The notes under the pieces were generated by a model that worked only from the letters and a program-made list of their open reading frames with translations, had not been told where the DNA came from and did not search any database. This document shows, piece by piece, positions 38,883-47,353 of a stretch of DNA of 64,000 bases; the first letter of the stretch is position 1; every line of letters begins with the position of its first letter. The stretch is taken from the NCBI GenBank assembly GCA_942493305.1, contig OW818686.1, positions 2,914,001 to 2,978,000 on the forward strand, written 5' to 3'. Position numbers and translations under genes: made by a program. Source of the stretch: UBA7672 sp030824255. GTDB taxonomy: Bacteria; Pseudomonadota; Alphaproteobacteria; Caulobacterales; Hyphomonadaceae.

Positions 38883-41729
38883 TTGCCGCAATCGACATTT
38901 CTGGCTGGCGGCGGAGAAGCGGGTGCGCTGATCCGTTCGTTCGACTGGCATGCAAGTCCGCTGGGCACCCCTGACGGCTGGCCGGAGGCATTGCGCACGG
39001 CCCTCACCGTCTGCCTCAATTCGGCGATCCCCTCGGCAGTGTATTGGGGGCCAGAGTTCCATACGCTCTACAACGACGCCTGGGCGCAGCGTGAAGCCGG
39101 GCAGCATCCATGGTCGATGGGACGACCGGCGCGGGAGTCCCGCCGCGACATCTGGCATACGTTGGGGCCGCAGCTCCGATCCGTGGTCGAAACGGGACGG
39201 GGGCTTTCAACGACTGACCAGAAGCTCGAGATACGCACGCCCGATGGGCATCGTGACAGCTGGTGGAGCTATACGGTCATTCCGCTGTTCAACGCAGAGG
39301 GACAGGTCGGCGGGCTGCTGACTCAGGGCTTCGAGACGACAGCGCAGATTCTCGCGCGGCAGATGCTGGATCACCAGACCGCGCGGTTACGCGACATGTT
39401 CCGGCAGGCGCCGGGCGCTGTCGCGATCCTGCATGGACCTGACCATGTCTACGAGATCGCCAACGAGGCCTATTTCGAACTGGTCGGGCAGCGTCGGGAT
39501 ATCATGGGCAAACCTCTGGCGGAGGCGCTTCCAGAGGTCGTCGCGCAAGGGTTCGTTGACCTGCTGCATACGGTCTACGAGTCAGGTGAACCCTTCGTGG
39601 GCAAGGGCGTACCGATATCTCTCACCCGTGGCGCGACGGGCGAAGCCGAGATGCGGATGGTGGATTTCATCTATCAGCCGATCCGCGATGCAGACGGCAA
39701 GGTCTCCGATATCTTCGTCGAGGCGACGGATGTGACCGACCGCATGCTGGGCGATCTCGCCCTGCGTGAAAGTGAAGAGCGGTTCCGGCTTGTGTCCGAC
39801 AGTGCACCGGTGATGCTTTGGATGGGAGACGCCCAAGGCAAATGTCTCTATCTCAACCGTGCGCAGCGTGAGTTCTGGGGCGTAGCTGAAGAGGCTGTCA
39901 CGGGCTTCAACTGGAATACGACCGTCCATCCCGATGACATGGAGACGCTGGCGGCGCTCTTCATCAAGGGTATGGCTGAGCAGCAGGGTTTTGGCGCTGA
40001 AGCCCGTTACCAGCGCAGCGATGGCGTCTGGCGTATGCTGCGCACGACTGCGCGGCCGCGCTTTGGGCCGGAGGGCGAGTTCCTCGGCATGATCGGCGTC
40101 AATGTCGATGTGACTGACATGATCGAGGCGGAGCAGGCGCTGGCGGAGAGCGAGGCGCGTTTCCGCGGCATCACCAACTCGATCGAGCAGATGATCTGGT
40201 CGACGCGGCCGGACGGGTTCCACGACTACTTCAATGACCGCTGGTACGAATACACCGGCGTGCCTTACGGATCGACGGATGGCGAGGCGTGGAACGGCAT
40301 GTTCCACCCGGATGACCAGGACCGGGCGTGGGGTGTCTGGCGCCACAGTCTCGATACTGGCGCGCCGTATCACATAGAATACCGGCTGCGACACAGGTCT
40401 GGCGACTATCGCTGGGTGCTGGGGCGGGCCCATGCGGTTCGCGACGAAGCGGGGCGGATCATCCGCTGGTTCGGTACGTGCACGGATATCCAGGAGCTGG
40501 TGGAGGCACGTGATGTGCTGGCCCGCTATCGCGAGGAACTTGAAGCAGCAGTTGAAGAGCGCACGGCAAAGCTGCTGGAGGCGGAAAGCCGCCTGCGGCA
40601 ATCGCAGAAGATGGAGGCGATCGGCCAGCTGACCGGCGGCATCGCGCACGACTTCAACAACATGCTCGCAGTCATCATCGGCGGGCTGAACCTGCTGCAG
40701 CGGCGGCTTGCGCGCGGTGATACGAATGTCAGCCGCTATGTCGAAGGCGCACTGGAAGGCGCACGGCGCGCAGCGTCGCTGACGAGCCGCCTGCTCGCCT
40801 TCTCCCGCCAGCAGCAGCTGGCGCCGGAACAGATCGACGCGAACCGGCTGGTGCACGGCATGACGGATTTGCTGGCGCGCACGCTGGGCGAACCCGTGAA
40901 GGTGGAGACGGTGCTGTCGGCCGGGCTGTGGCGCACGATGGCGGATTCAAACCAGCTCGAGTCGGCAATCCTGAACCTCGCGGTCAATGCGCGCGATGCG
41001 ATGGCGAACGATGGCAAGCTGACCATCGAGACGGCGAATGCCCACATCGATGACGCATACGCCAGCGAATACGCGATCACGCCAGGGCAGTATGTTCTGA
41101 TCGCGGTGACTGATACCGGATCGGGCATGACACCGGAAGTGATGGCGAAGGCGTTCGATCCCTTCTTCACGACAAAGGAAGTCGGCAAAGGCACGGGGCT
41201 TGGGCTTAGCCAGGTGTTCGGTTTCATCCGTCAATCGGGCGGGCACGTGAAGATCTACTCCGAGGTCGACGTGGGCACGACCGTGAAGATCTACCTGCCC
41301 CGCAGCTACGGCGAAGGTGAGCCGGCTGAGAAGCGGCCAGCCCTGGGAGACGTCTCTGCGGGTATTGGGGAGGTGGTGCTGGTGGTGGAGGATGAGGAGC
41401 GGGTGAGGACGCTGTCCGTCGATGCGCTGCGGGAGCTGGGCTATGCCGTGATCGAGGCCAGGTCGCCGGCGGATGCCCTGCATATCCTAGAGGCAGGGCA
41501 CCCGGTGACGCTGCTGTTCACGGATGTGGTGATGCCCGGGATGAACGGGCGGCAGCTGGCCGACCGGGCCCTGGCCATGCGCCCTGAGCTGAAGGTTCTC
41601 TATACGACCGGCTATACCCGCAATGCGGTGGTCCATAACGGGGTGCTGGACCCGGGGACGAACTTCCTGCCGAAGCCATTCAGCATCGAGGATCTGGCCC
41701 TCAAAGTGCGTCAGGCGCTGGATTCCTGA
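38883..41729 (+). CDS. Multi-PAS hybrid sensor histidine kinase with receiver domain
   Basis: 948 residues from TTG 38883, supported by GAGGA six bases upstream. The N-terminus has the typical IRSFDWHASPLGTPDGWPEALRT sensor module. At least three PAS/PAC units follow (about 155-270, 290-410, 420-545; each ends with DVTD- or DIQE-like junctions). A short coiled coil leads into HisKA with His589 in LTGGIAHDFNNML, HATPase_c with DTGSGM and GTGLGLSQVFGF, and a C-terminal receiver with Asp881 (LFTDVVMPGMNG). No membrane segments. Signal unknown; the many PAS domains suggest integration of redox, light or small-molecule cues. Stands alone. Confidence 0.92.
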   Translation: MPQSTFLAGGGEAGALIRSFDWHASPLGTPDGWPEALRTALTVCLNSAIPSAVYWGPEFHTLYNDAWAQREAGQHPWSMGRPARESRRDIWHTLGPQLRSVVETGRGLSTTDQKLEIRTPDGHRDSWWSYTVIPLFNAEGQVGGLLTQGFETTAQILARQMLDHQTARLRDMFRQAPGAVAILHGPDHVYEIANEAYFELVGQRRDIMGKPLAEALPEVVAQGFVDLLHTVYESGEPFVGKGVPISLTRGATGEAEMRMVDFIYQPIRDADGKVSDIFVEATDVTDRMLGDLALRESEERFRLVSDSAPVMLWMGDAQGKCLYLNRAQREFWGVAEEAVTGFNWNTTVHPDDMETLAALFIKGMAEQQGFGAEARYQRSDGVWRMLRTTARPRFGPEGEFLGMIGVNVDVTDMIEAEQALAESEARFRGITNSIEQMIWSTRPDGFHDYFNDRWYEYTGVPYGSTDGEAWNGMFHPDDQDRAWGVWRHSLDTGAPYHIEYRLRHRSGDYRWVLGRAHAVRDEAGRIIRWFGTCTDIQELVEARDVLARYREELEAAVEERTAKLLEAESRLRQSQKMEAIGQLTGGIAHDFNNMLAVIIGGLNLLQRRLARGDTNVSRYVEGALEGARRAASLTSRLLAFSRQQQLAPEQIDANRLVHGMTDLLARTLGEPVKVETVLSAGLWRTMADSNQLESAILNLAVNARDAMANDGKLTIETANAHIDDAYASEYAITPGQYVLIAVTDTGSGMTPEVMAKAFDPFFTTKEVGKGTGLGLSQVFGFIRQSGGHVKIYSEVDVGTTVKIYLPRSYGEGEPAEKRPALGDVSAGIGEVVLVVEDEERVRTLSVDALRELGYAVIEARSPADALHILEAGHPVTLLFTDVVMPGMNGRQLADRALAMRPELKVLYTTGYTRNAVVHNGVLDPGTNFLPKPFSIEDLALKVRQALDS

Positions 41730-41861
41730 TTGTTTTCACTGGTTTTTACGATTCCGGAAGGGTCGCAGGCGCAGGGTCTGCCCGCAGCGTCGGGCCGGGC
41801 ATTGACCCAGCCCGTCCGGACCGCCACCTATGGGCGGCACGACGACGTAATTGGAGCTTCC

Positions 41862-42485
41862 ATGACGATTCGCCCCGACTTCTTCCACCTCGACGAGGAC
41901 GATGAAGACGACGCCCCGGAGGGCAAAAAGGAAGAAAGCACGTCTTCCCAGCTGGAAAAGGCGCTGTTCGACGCGCGCACCATTCTCCTGACGGGCGAGA
42001 TCAACGACAAGATCGCGCGCTCGGTCTGCGCGCAGCTGCTGGGCTATTCGGCCGTCAGCGACAAGCCGATCCTGCTGGTGCTGTCCTCGCCTGGCGGCCA
42101 CGTGGAATCGGGCGACATGATCCACGACATGATCAAGTTCGTCCGCGCGCCGGTGAAGATCCTCGGCACCGGCTGGTGCGCCTCGGCTGGCGCGCTGATC
42201 TATGCCGCCGGCGAGAAGGAGAACCGTTTCTGCCTGCCGAACACGCGTTTCCTGCTGCATGAACCCCGTGGCGGTGTCGGCGGCCAGGCCTCCGACGTTG
42301 AGATCCAGGCGCGCGAAATCATTCGCATGCGCGAGCGTCTGAACAAGATTTTCGCCGCTGCGACCGGCCAGACGCTGGAGCAGATCAAGAAGGACACGGA
42401 CCGCGATTACTGGATGAGCGCCGAACAGGCCGTGGCCTATGGCCTTGTGGGCAAGATCGTTTCGTCCCACGCTGAGATCATCTGA
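41862..42485 (+). CDS. ClpP-like serine peptidase with acidic N-terminus
   Basis: 207 residues from ATG 41862 (GGAG seven bases upstream). ClpP fold with PILLVLSSPGGHVESGDMIHDMIKF. The triad is Ser108 in WCASAGALI, His133 in LLHEPRGG and Asp182 in TDRDYWMSAEQA. The N-terminus is an acidic stretch (HLDEDDEDDAPEGKKEE) in place of the propeptide and axial loop of housekeeping ClpP. The canonical ASSMGA near the active site reads CASAGA. Thus it is probably a second, specialised ClpP-type peptidase that may not pair with ClpX/ClpA in the ordinary way. No ATPase gene adjoins. Confidence 0.85.
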   Translation: MTIRPDFFHLDEDDEDDAPEGKKEESTSSQLEKALFDARTILLTGEINDKIARSVCAQLLGYSAVSDKPILLVLSSPGGHVESGDMIHDMIKFVRAPVKILGTGWCASAGALIYAAGEKENRFCLPNTRFLLHEPRGGVGGQASDVEIQAREIIRMRERLNKIFAAATGQTLEQIKKDTDRDYWMSAEQAVAYGLVGKIVSSHAEII

Positions 42486-42519
42486 TTGCAGGTCTGATTC
42501 AGACCCAAATAATGAATGT

Positions 42520-42555
42520 CGGCGGCCGGAGCAGAGATGCGCCGGCCGCCGCTTT
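42520..42555 (+). terminator. Terminator behind the ClpP-like gene
   Basis: CGGCGGCCGG (42520-42529) pairs with CCGGCCGCCG (42542-42551), followed by CTTTCGTT. A smaller perfect hairpin GGTCTG-ATT-CAGACC lies just before it at 42491-42505. Confidence 0.7.
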
Positions 42556-42638
42556 CGTTAAGGGGTTGCATGGCTGTCGTGCATTTCGGCATGCGGTTTT
42601 AATGGAACCCAAAGGGCGGTCTGCGATAAGGTTGCCCA

Positions 42639-43772
42639 ATGTACTACCCGGCTGGCCATAGCGCCCGCGCCCGGGGCTGGGCGCAGTGGCACGGTTGGCG
42701 ACGGCTGTGGGTGGCCGCCGGGTCTGTTGCATTTCATGTCGTCGTTCTTGGCCTGATCGTGCTGTCGCTGGGCGCTGCGCGTCCCGAGGAGGTCGCCCGG
42801 GAGCGCAAGCGCGAGCAGGCCGTGGCGCTTGATTTCGTGATGCTGGAACTGCCGGCTGCTGAGCTGGAACCGGCACCGCGGCCTGAGCCGGAACCGGAAG
42901 CGGCGCCTGAGCCACCCCCGCCGCAGCCGGAGCTTCCTTCGCTCGAGCCGCCGAAACCCGAGCTGCCGGAGCTGGAGCCGCCGAAGCCCGAGCCTCCCAA
43001 GGTCGAGCTGCCGCCGCCGCCTGAGCCGCCGAAGCCTGAGCCGCCAAGACCCGAGCCGCCAACTCCGGAACCTGAGATTTCGCCTCAGCCAGCGCCAGAG
43101 CCGCCGCGCGTTGAACCCCAGGCCAGTGTCACGCCGGCGCCGCGTCCCGCCGTTGTTGCGCCTGAGCCGAGGCCGACGCCAGAGCCGCCACGGCCCGAAC
43201 CAACCAGACCTGAGCCTCCGCGCCCTGAGCCCCCAAGACCCGAACCGATCAAGCCGGCGCCGGTCGCAGTTGATCCGGACAAGGACAAGGCTGACGCCGT
43301 CGTGCCCGCGCCTGCGCCTGCTCCGGCGGCGCCGATGGCGGATGCGGGCGGCAGCGTTTTCATTCCGCCATCTGCCGTGATCCAGCCGGGCGGAGGCCCT
43401 GCGGGGCTGCGTAGCCTCGCCTATCGCGATCCCTGCGAGTCGAAGTTCGGCAAGAAGCCGAAGGAGTGCGTCGACGATTGGCGCGGCCGCGTTGGCGAGA
43501 TGGACTCGATGCTGCCGCGCTCGGACGCGCAACTGGCGCAGCATTTTGGCGAACACATGCCGACGTGCGGCCTGCGTGTGGGGTGCGAGGGCGGCGAGTG
43601 GATTTCGACGAATGGCACGCGCTCGACCGGGCGGGCGCCGCCGGGGTCTGCGGAGGATCGCGGGGTCGGCACGCCGGGCGCAGGCGGGGCATCGAGTCTG
43701 GGCGGGCTGCATACCAGCGTGGGGCGGTTGGGGCATAACCCGGACCACCGCGACACGGGCTTTGGCGACTGA
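42639..43772 (+). CDS. Membrane-anchored Pro/Glu-rich protein with four-Cys C-terminal domain (paralog A)
   Basis: 377 residues, not recognised. A cytoplasmic Arg/Trp-rich start (RARGWAQWHGWRRLW) precedes one membrane segment at about 24-48 (VAAGSVAFHVVVLGLIVLSLG), a layout like TonB or TolA. Residues about 68-215 are a repetitive Pro/Glu/Arg stretch (PEPPKPEPPRPEP-like). The C-terminal 150 residues form a separate domain: LAYRDPCESKFGKKPKECVDDW, MPTCGLRVGCEGGEW, STNGTRS, GHNPDHRDTGFGD. Four cysteines suggest two disulfides in the periplasm. The C-terminal domain does not look like TonB. The next gene encodes a shorter paralog. Probable role: a periplasm-spanning tether or accessory envelope protein, by inference only. 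Confidence 0.8.
   Translation: MYYPAGHSARARGWAQWHGWRRLWVAAGSVAFHVVVLGLIVLSLGAARPEEVARERKREQAVALDFVMLELPAAELEPAPRPEPEPEAAPEPPPPQPELPSLEPPKPELPELEPPKPEPPKVELPPPPEPPKPEPPRPEPPTPEPEISPQPAPEPPRVEPQASVTPAPRPAVVAPEPRPTPEPPRPEPTRPEPPRPEPPRPEPIKPAPVAVDPDKDKADAVVPAPAPAPAAPMADAGGSVFIPPSAVIQPGGGPAGLRSLAYRDPCESKFGKKPKECVDDWRGRVGEMDSMLPRSDAQLAQHFGEHMPTCGLRVGCEGGEWISTNGTRSTGRAPPGSAEDRGVGTPGAGGASSLGGLHTSVGRLGHNPDHRDTGFGD
42841..43255 (+). repeat. Pro/Glu codon-repeat region within paralog A
   Basis: Low-complexity DNA coding repeated Pro-Glu-Pro-Pro-Lys/Arg units (recurring GAGCCGCC and CCGAGCC text). Absent from the otherwise similar paralog B, so it expanded in one copy or was lost in the other. Confidence 0.7.
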
Positions 43773-43833
43773 GTCTGCCCCTCTCCGGCGGATTCAATGC
43801 GGCGATCATGGAGAGGCAGGGTAAAAGCCTGCC

Positions 43834-44589
43834 ATGGAGATCCCGGCGAGTCTCTTGATGCGCGCCCGAGGATGGGCGCGTTGGGATGGCTGGCGCCGGC
43901 ATGGGCCGGCAGCCGGGTCGATTGCTATTCATCTGGTCGCTGTGGGCATCCTCGCGCTGTCGCTGGGCGGCGCGATCGCGGGGCCGGAGCCGCGCGTTGT
44001 GCGCGACGAGGACAGGCCGCTGACGCTGGAGCTTTTGCAGGTCGAGCTGCAGCCGGAGGTGAGCGCGAGCGTTACGCCGCCGCCGAAGGCCGCGCCGCCG
44101 CGAACGACGTCGCGCGGGGACGGGTCTGACGCGGTCAGCCTGCCCGATCCACGCAAGCAGAAGCCGGCGGGGCCAACCGCGCCTGATACGCCAACTGAGA
44201 GCGCGGCGGGCGTCTACATGCCGCCATCCGTGTTGCTTGAGCCGCGCGGGACGGCAGGATTGCAGGGCCTGGCTTATGGCGATCCGTGTGCGTCGCGCTT
44301 TGGCAAGAAGCCGAAGGAATGCGCGGACGACTGGGCGGCGCGGGTGGGCGCGATGGATTCCGTGATGCCGCGCTCCAAGGAAGAGTTGAAGCAGCAGTTT
44401 GCGGAATTCATCGAGCCGTGCCCGTGGAAGGTGGGCTGTGAGGGCGGCGAGTGGATGTCGACGAATGGCACGCGCAGCGTGTTCGGCACACGGCAGCATG
44501 GCGGCGCCGCCAGTCTGGGCGGCATCCACGACATGGTGGGACGGCTTCCGCAGAAACCGGATTTTGTCGATCCGGGTTTCGGAGACTGA
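43834..44589 (+). CDS. Membrane-anchored protein with four-Cys C-terminal domain (paralog B)
   Basis: 251 residues, clearly a tandem paralog of the preceding gene. The same N-terminus (ARGWARWDGWRRHG, then an anchor AAGSIAIHLVAVGILALSLGG) and the same C-terminal domain (LAYGDPCASRFGKKPKECADDW, CPWKVGCEGGEWMSTNGTRSVFG, LPQKPDFVDPGFGD). The long Pro/Glu repeat is replaced by a shorter Pro/Thr/Lys linker. ATG 43834 follows a 61-base gap. Its stop overlaps a small hairpin, so the pair likely forms one transcript ending here. Function unknown. Confidence 0.8.
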   Translation: MEIPASLLMRARGWARWDGWRRHGPAAGSIAIHLVAVGILALSLGGAIAGPEPRVVRDEDRPLTLELLQVELQPEVSASVTPPPKAAPPRTTSRGDGSDAVSLPDPRKQKPAGPTAPDTPTESAAGVYMPPSVLLEPRGTAGLQGLAYGDPCASRFGKKPKECADDWAARVGAMDSVMPRSKEELKQQFAEFIEPCPWKVGCEGGEWMSTNGTRSVFGTRQHGGAASLGGIHDMVGRLPQKPDFVDPGFGD

Positions 44590-44607
44590 AGCGCTGCGCG
44601 CTTTGGA
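44589..44607. terminator. Small hairpin at the stop of paralog B
   Basis: AAGCGC-TGC-GCGCTT (44589-44603) followed by TGGATTT. The core AGCGCTGCGCGCT is identical to that in the repeat at 23421-23433. It lies between convergent genes. Confidence 0.5.
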
Positions 44608-44629
44608 TTTCCGTTAGCGGTGGCGCGGG

Positions 44630-44983
44630 TCAGTCGAAGATGTCGAACAGGTCAAACCCGCCGCGGCGCTTGCGGCGGCCATCGCGGTGGCGGTCGTCGT
44701 CATCGTCGTCGCCATCGTAGCGATAGCGCTTGCGATCGTCGTCGTATTTGTGGCTGCGCTTCCACTCGTCGGGGTTGGTCTCGAAGCTTTTCACTTCCTG
44801 CTGGAAGCGGCGATGGGCCTGGACCGCCTTTTCGGATTCCTCACGCTCGGCGACGAGCAGCTTGTCGAGTTCGCCACGGTCCAGCCAGATACCCTTGCAG
44901 GTGGGGCAGATGTCGAGGTCCACGCCTTCGCGCGTGATCTTCTGCATCTGGGTGTCGTCGTTGGGGCACATGAAAAGGGGCAA
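44630..44983 (-). CDS. TFIIB-type zinc-ribbon protein
   Basis: 117 residues from TTG 44983 with GGAG near-optimal upstream; an ATG lies four codons in (44971). Zinc ribbon at about 6-37: MCPNDDTQM ... DICPTCKGIWLDRGELDKLL, the zf-TFIIB pattern of small bacterial proteins. A charged helix follows, then a striking tail of Asp and Arg/Lys (YDGDDDDDDRHRD, RRKRRGG) and a final FDLFDIFD. Role unknown; the family is often encoded near translation or tRNA-modification genes. Convergent with paralog B. Confidence 0.85.
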   Translation of the reverse strand: MPLFMCPNDDTQMQKITREGVDLDICPTCKGIWLDRGELDKLLVAEREESEKAVQAHRRFQQEVKSFETNPDEWKRSHKYDDDRKRYRYDGDDDDDDRHRDGRRKRRGGFDLFDIFD

Positions 44984-45085
44984 GGAACTCTCCGGGGAGC
45001 TGTTTCAGGCATCACTTAAGATGCCCGGGGCGTCAGGCCAAGTTTCGTTTCCGACAGAGCGATGATAACTGCGTCATTCTTGAGG

Positions 45086-45988
45086 ATGCGGGAGAGTAAT
45101 CTGAATTACCGACACGCCTTTCATGCCGGAAATTTTGCCGATGTGGTGAAGCACGTCGCGCTGGCGCTGTGCTTCGACCGGCTGAACCAGAAGGCGGCAC
45201 CTTACCGCTATATCGATACCCATGCTGGGATCGGCATGTACGACCTTGAGGGCGACGAGGCGGAGCGCAGCCCCGAGTGGAAGGACGGCGTTGGCCGTGT
45301 GTGGGAGGCCGAGCGGGGCGCGCCGCAGGATGTTCGCAATGCGCTGGCGCCGTGGCTGAACGTGATCCGCGGCATGAATGCCGGAGGGCTGAAGCATTAT
45401 CCGGGTTCGCCCTTCATTGCGCAGCGCATGACACGGGAGGACGACGCGGTGCGGCTGTGCGAGTTGCACGAGGCGAGCGGTGCATTGCTGCGCGAGGCGA
45501 TGGGGCGCGACAAGCGCGTGAAGATCGAACAGCGCGACGGGTTCGAGGCGTTGCCGGCCTACCTGCCGCCGCCGGAGCGGCGGGGGCTTGTGCTGATCGA
45601 TCCGCCTTTCGAGGTGGGGACGACGACGCGCAAGGCGGATTTCGACTGGATGCTGAAGGCGGCGCGGGGGGCGATCAAGCGCTGGCCGCAGGGGACGTAT
45701 ATCTACTGGCGGCCGATCAAGGATGTCGCGCATGTGGAGGCATTCGATGGCGAGCTGGCGTCGATGCTGATCGAGGATGGCGGCATCGAGCCGGCGAAGG
45801 TTCTGGTCGCGGACCTTTGGGTGCGGGCGATTGGCGAGGGCAAGCTGGCGGGCGCGGGCATCGTGATCGCGAACGCGCCGTTCGGCGTGGCGGAGCACCT
45901 GCGTGCCGCGCTGCCCTGGCTGGCGCAACTGATGAGTCAGGGCGAAGGCGCGGGCTGGCGGCTGGAGACACCGGCGGCGGAGAGCTAG
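45086..45988 (+). CDS. rlmJ: 23S rRNA (adenine(2030)-N6)-methyltransferase
   Basis: 300 residues with the ATG at 45086. The family normally starts at the NYRHAFHAGNFADVVKHVAL segment, so a start nearer 45101 is possible (CTG after GGGAG). Other motifs: IDTHAGIGMYDL (SAM), YPGSPFIAQ, ELHEASGAL, and VLIDPPFE, the catalytic DPPF tetrapeptide of N6-adenine methyltransferases. Modifies A2030 in the peptidyl-transferase region. The stop is one base before the convergent neighbour's stop. Confidence 0.92.
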   Translation: MRESNLNYRHAFHAGNFADVVKHVALALCFDRLNQKAAPYRYIDTHAGIGMYDLEGDEAERSPEWKDGVGRVWEAERGAPQDVRNALAPWLNVIRGMNAGGLKHYPGSPFIAQRMTREDDAVRLCELHEASGALLREAMGRDKRVKIEQRDGFEALPAYLPPPERRGLVLIDPPFEVGTTTRKADFDWMLKAARGAIKRWPQGTYIYWRPIKDVAHVEAFDGELASMLIEDGGIEPAKVLVADLWVRAIGEGKLAGAGIVIANAPFGVAEHLRAALPWLAQLMSQGEGAGWRLETPAAES

Positions 45989-45989
45989 T

Positions 45990-46661
45990 TCAACGCGGAC
46001 TGGCGAACCAGATCGTATGGCGCGGGCCCTTGCCATTGCTGCGGGCGCGTACGGTGATTTCTTCCACCTTGAAGCCTACATCCTTCAGGCGACGGGTGAA
46101 GGCGGCGTCTGGCGCAGCTGACCAGATAGCGAGGACGCCGCCGGCACGTAGCGCGGCTTTCGCGGCCGCGAGGCCCCTCATCGAATAGAGTCCGTTATTG
46201 TCGGCCCTGACGAGGCCGGAGGGGCCGTTGTCCACATCAAGCAGGATGGCGTCGTAGCGTTTGGTAGCGGATTTGATGGCAGCGGCGACATCGCCCGCGA
46301 TCAGGTCCACGCGTGGATCGTCAAGGCAGCCGGCGGTGAGCTTCTCCATCGGGCCGCGCGCCCAGGCGATGATCTCCGGCACAAGTTCGGCCACTGTGGC
46401 GCGCCCGCCCGAGCCGATGATGGCCAGTGCGGCGCGCAGGGTGAAACCCATGCCGTAGCCGCCGATCAGCAGGTGGGGCTCGATGCCCTTGGGCAGTCGC
46501 TCGCAGGACATGGTTGCGAGCGCTTCCTCCGAACCGCCGACGCGGCTGCTCATGAGCTCGTTGTTGTCGACCATGATCACATGATCATCGCCATGACGGA
46601 TCAGGCGAAGCTCGACGCCGCCGGGCACTTTGGCCGTACCGATCAGTTCACGTGGCTTCAT
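45990..46661 (-). CDS. Spermidine-synthase-like methyltransferase-fold protein
   Basis: 223 residues. The pattern LLIGGYGMGFTLRAAL (nucleotide loop), ATVAELVPEIIAWA, DPRVDLIAGDVAAAI, YDAILLDVDNGPSGLV and LRAGGVLAIWSA resembles spermidine synthase-type Rossmann enzymes and their catalytically divergent relatives. The aminopropyl-transfer Asp is present in LLDVD, so activity is possible, yet the short N-terminal part (no full beta-barrel) argues for a divergent member. No ornithine or adenosylmethionine decarboxylase is nearby. Convergent with rlmJ. Confidence 0.75.
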   Translation of the reverse strand: MKPRELIGTAKVPGGVELRLIRHGDDHVIMVDNNELMSSRVGGSEEALATMSCERLPKGIEPHLLIGGYGMGFTLRAALAIIGSGGRATVAELVPEIIAWARGPMEKLTAGCLDDPRVDLIAGDVAAAIKSATKRYDAILLDVDNGPSGLVRADNNGLYSMRGLAAAKAALRAGGVLAIWSAAPDAAFTRRLKDVGFKVEEITVRARSNGKGPRHTIWFASPR

Positions 46662-46748
46662 GGGTTTGGTCCGGATCGCTTGCGAGGATGTCTACTCCGC
46701 TTCCGGGGCGATGATCCAGAGACTGCAGCGGTCAGTGTTCTGGAGGGC

Positions 46749-47348
46749 TCAGGCGGGGCGTCCGCTGCTGAATGCGAACCACAGAGCCACGCCGACAAGG
46801 GCGACCGCAAAGATCCGCCGGACAAGCCGTTCGCGACGCGGGTCGGCGAGCGCCTTTTCGAAGCTGCCCGAGAAGGAGACAATCAGGCCATGCGCGAGCG
46901 TGGCGATGCAGAGGTAGGCCGCCGTCATGGCGATCTGTGTTGTCGTCTGTCCCACGCCTGCGAAGCTAGGGATCATCACGATGAAGACGGCGGCGGCCTT
47001 GGGATTGAGAAGATTCACGATCAGGCCGCGAACAAAGTGGCGGCCCTGGCCGTCAGCCTGGGCCTTCTTCTCGCCGACCCATGCCTCCCACGCGAGGTAG
47101 AGCAGGAACAACACCCCGCCCCAGCGCAGAAGCTCATAGATTGCAGGGTAGGTGTTCATCATCGCGGCGGCGCCCGTGGCCGCGATGATGGCGAGAAGGG
47201 TGAGGCCCAGCGCGATGCCTGCGACAGCCATGAAGCCGGCCATGCGGCCTTCACGCGCCGACAGGAGCGCCAGCCATGTCATGTTCGGGCCCGGCGTGAT
47301 TTCCATCACGATGGCGGCGACGAGAAACTCCGCGAACGTCGCCGACAT
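46749..47348 (-). CDS. LysE family exporter (second copy type)
   Basis: 199 residues from the ATG at 47348, beginning MSATFAEFLVAAIVMEITPGPNM. Six hydrophobic segments; the ITPGPN loop and LIVNLLNPKAAAVFIVMIPSF are LysE/RhtB signatures. Not a close copy of the exporter at 33843. The gene follows the GST gene on the same strand after 5 bases, so again a LysE and a GST are paired. Substrate unknown. Confidence 0.87.
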   Translation of the reverse strand: MSATFAEFLVAAIVMEITPGPNMTWLALLSAREGRMAGFMAVAGIALGLTLLAIIAATGAAAMMNTYPAIYELLRWGGVLFLLYLAWEAWVGEKKAQADGQGRHFVRGLIVNLLNPKAAAVFIVMIPSFAGVGQTTTQIAMTAAYLCIATLAHGLIVSFSGSFEKALADPRRERLVRRIFAVALVGVALWFAFSSGRPA

Positions 47349-47353
47349 GCCGA

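Noticed and set aside
42558..43748. 396-residue minus-strand frame opposite paralog A
   Set aside because: Arg/Pro/Leu-rich translation is the reverse of the Pro/Glu repeat; no start signal or family match.
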